A DNA stretch of 64,000 nucleotides, from assembly GCF_012848855.1 (NCBI RefSeq), contig NZ_CP051630.1, forward strand, positions 1,095,501 to 1,159,500. The letters are read 5' to 3'. The translations under genes and the position numbers were made by a program. A model generated the notes under the pieces. The model was not told the DNA's origin. It did not search any database and saw only the letters and a list, made by a program, of their open reading frames with translations. This document shows, one piece after another, positions 63,675-64,000 of the stretch (the stretch's first letter is position 1; every line of letters starts with the position of its first letter). The DNA is from Pyruvatibacter mobilis (GTDB lineage Bacteria > Pseudomonadota > Alphaproteobacteria > CGMCC-115125).

Positions 63675-64000
63675 TTAGGAGGCATCCGTATCCGCCGGGG
63701 TGGCGGTCTTGGCCTTGGCTTTTGTTTTGGTTTTCGCCTTGGTTTTGGCCTTTGTCTTGGTCTTGGCTTTCGCTTTGGCCTTCGTCTTTGCCTTGGCTTT
63801 GGTTTTCGCCTTGGCCTTCGACTTAGTCGCGGTCTTTTTTCCGGACTTGGCGGCCTTCGCGGCCACAAGCTCGACCGCACGTTCCAGGGTCAGATTGTCG
63901 ATGTCTTCCGACTTGGGAATCGTGGCGTTGATCTTGCCGTGCTTGATATAGGGGCCGTAACGGCCATCGAGCACCTGCACCGGGCCGCCATCGTCGGGGT
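63675..64000 (-). CDS. topA: DNA topoisomerase I, C-terminal part (partial)
   Basis: The gene runs out of the window; the visible 108 codons end at TAA 63675-63677. PDDGGPVQVLDGRYGPYIKHGKINATIPK is the TopA C-terminal repeat (GRYGPYIKHG). The last about 55 residues are a repetitive Lys/Ala/Thr tail (KAKAKTKAKAKTKAKAKAKT type). This tail is expected to bind DNA electrostatically and help relaxation of negative supercoils. Confidence 0.93.
   Translation of the reverse strand, partial: PDDGGPVQVLDGRYGPYIKHGKINATIPKSEDIDNLTLERAVELVAAKAAKSGKKTATKSKAKAKTKAKAKTKAKAKAKTKTKAKTKAKTKTKAKAKTATPADTDAS

Noticed and set aside
63699-63860. Repeat in the topA tail as a CRISPR or noncoding tandem array
   Set aside because: It stays in frame within topA and encodes Lys/Ala/Thr repeats, so it is a coding repeat; there are no spacers.

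Overview
The window is a 64 kb piece of an alphaproteobacterial chromosome, GC-rich and densely coded. The lineage is read from markers restricted to or typical of that class: a MipZ division-plane ATPase, the DivK-PleD pair followed by rpmG, an ATP12-type F1 assembly chaperone, an EipB-type (DUF1849) envelope protein, DUF1489, DUF1499, DUF3572 and DUF983 proteins, an L3 with an acidic Ala/Glu tail, and an alpha operon without rpsD. I cannot name the genus. No phage, insertion sequence, CRISPR array or rRNA gene is visible, so this is core chromosome rather than an island.

Region 1 (1-14.6 kb): the end of tuf, then the S10-spc-alpha superoperon on the plus strand: rpsJ through rplO, secY, adk, then, after a near-consensus promoter (TTGACT-16-TATAAT), rpsM-rpsK-rpoA-rplQ with a terminator at 14515-14547.

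Region 2 (14.6-27.9 kb): housekeeping genes. A Do-like periplasmic protease, rarA, and a tightly overlapped crcB-rluC-HAD phosphatase set with ATP12 run on the plus strand; lipB faces them. An orphan short FliN-like gene, a siroheme synthase N-domain plus APS reductase pair (cysG-cysH), tRNA-Leu(GAG), the Mg transporter mgtE, a Kelch-repeat exported protein and a GNAT acetyltransferase follow. A Nudix hydrolase, a prolyl iminopeptidase and a cold-shock protein lie on the minus strand.

Region 3 (28.6-35.2 kb): a leucine-degradation cluster (methylcrotonyl-CoA carboxylase beta, an enoyl-CoA hydratase family member, methylcrotonyl-CoA carboxylase alpha with biotinyl Lys), DUF1489, an exported protein of unknown function, and panC on the other strand.

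Region 4 (35.4-43.6 kb): mipZ, a von Willebrand A domain protein and a membrane-anchored J-domain protein, facing a penicillin-binding D,D-carboxypeptidase with a SPOR domain. This looks like a division/envelope neighbourhood. DUF1499, clpS and clpA follow, the last ending at a strong terminator.

Region 5 (43.6-54.8 kb): mostly minus-strand small operons: VOC protein plus WYL regulator; an exported beta-propeller; acyltransferase plus HIT protein; RidA plus GDPD phosphodiesterase; a GGDEF diguanylate cyclase; then EipB (plus) facing the coupled DUF3572-HAD-ROK kinase-dinB operon.

Region 6 (55.0-64 kb): divK and pleD (cell-cycle and c-di-GMP signalling), then a 712-base gap that appears to hold a structured noncoding RNA with GGGGA-bearing loops, then rpmG, an MFS transporter, two tandem paralogous Nudix hydrolases with split Nudix boxes, a DUF983 membrane protein, rnr (RNase R) and the C-terminal end of topA, whose tail is a Lys-Ala/Lys-Thr repeat. 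The most interesting unexplained items are the pleD-rpmG intergenic RNA candidate and the mipZ-VWA-J-domain module.
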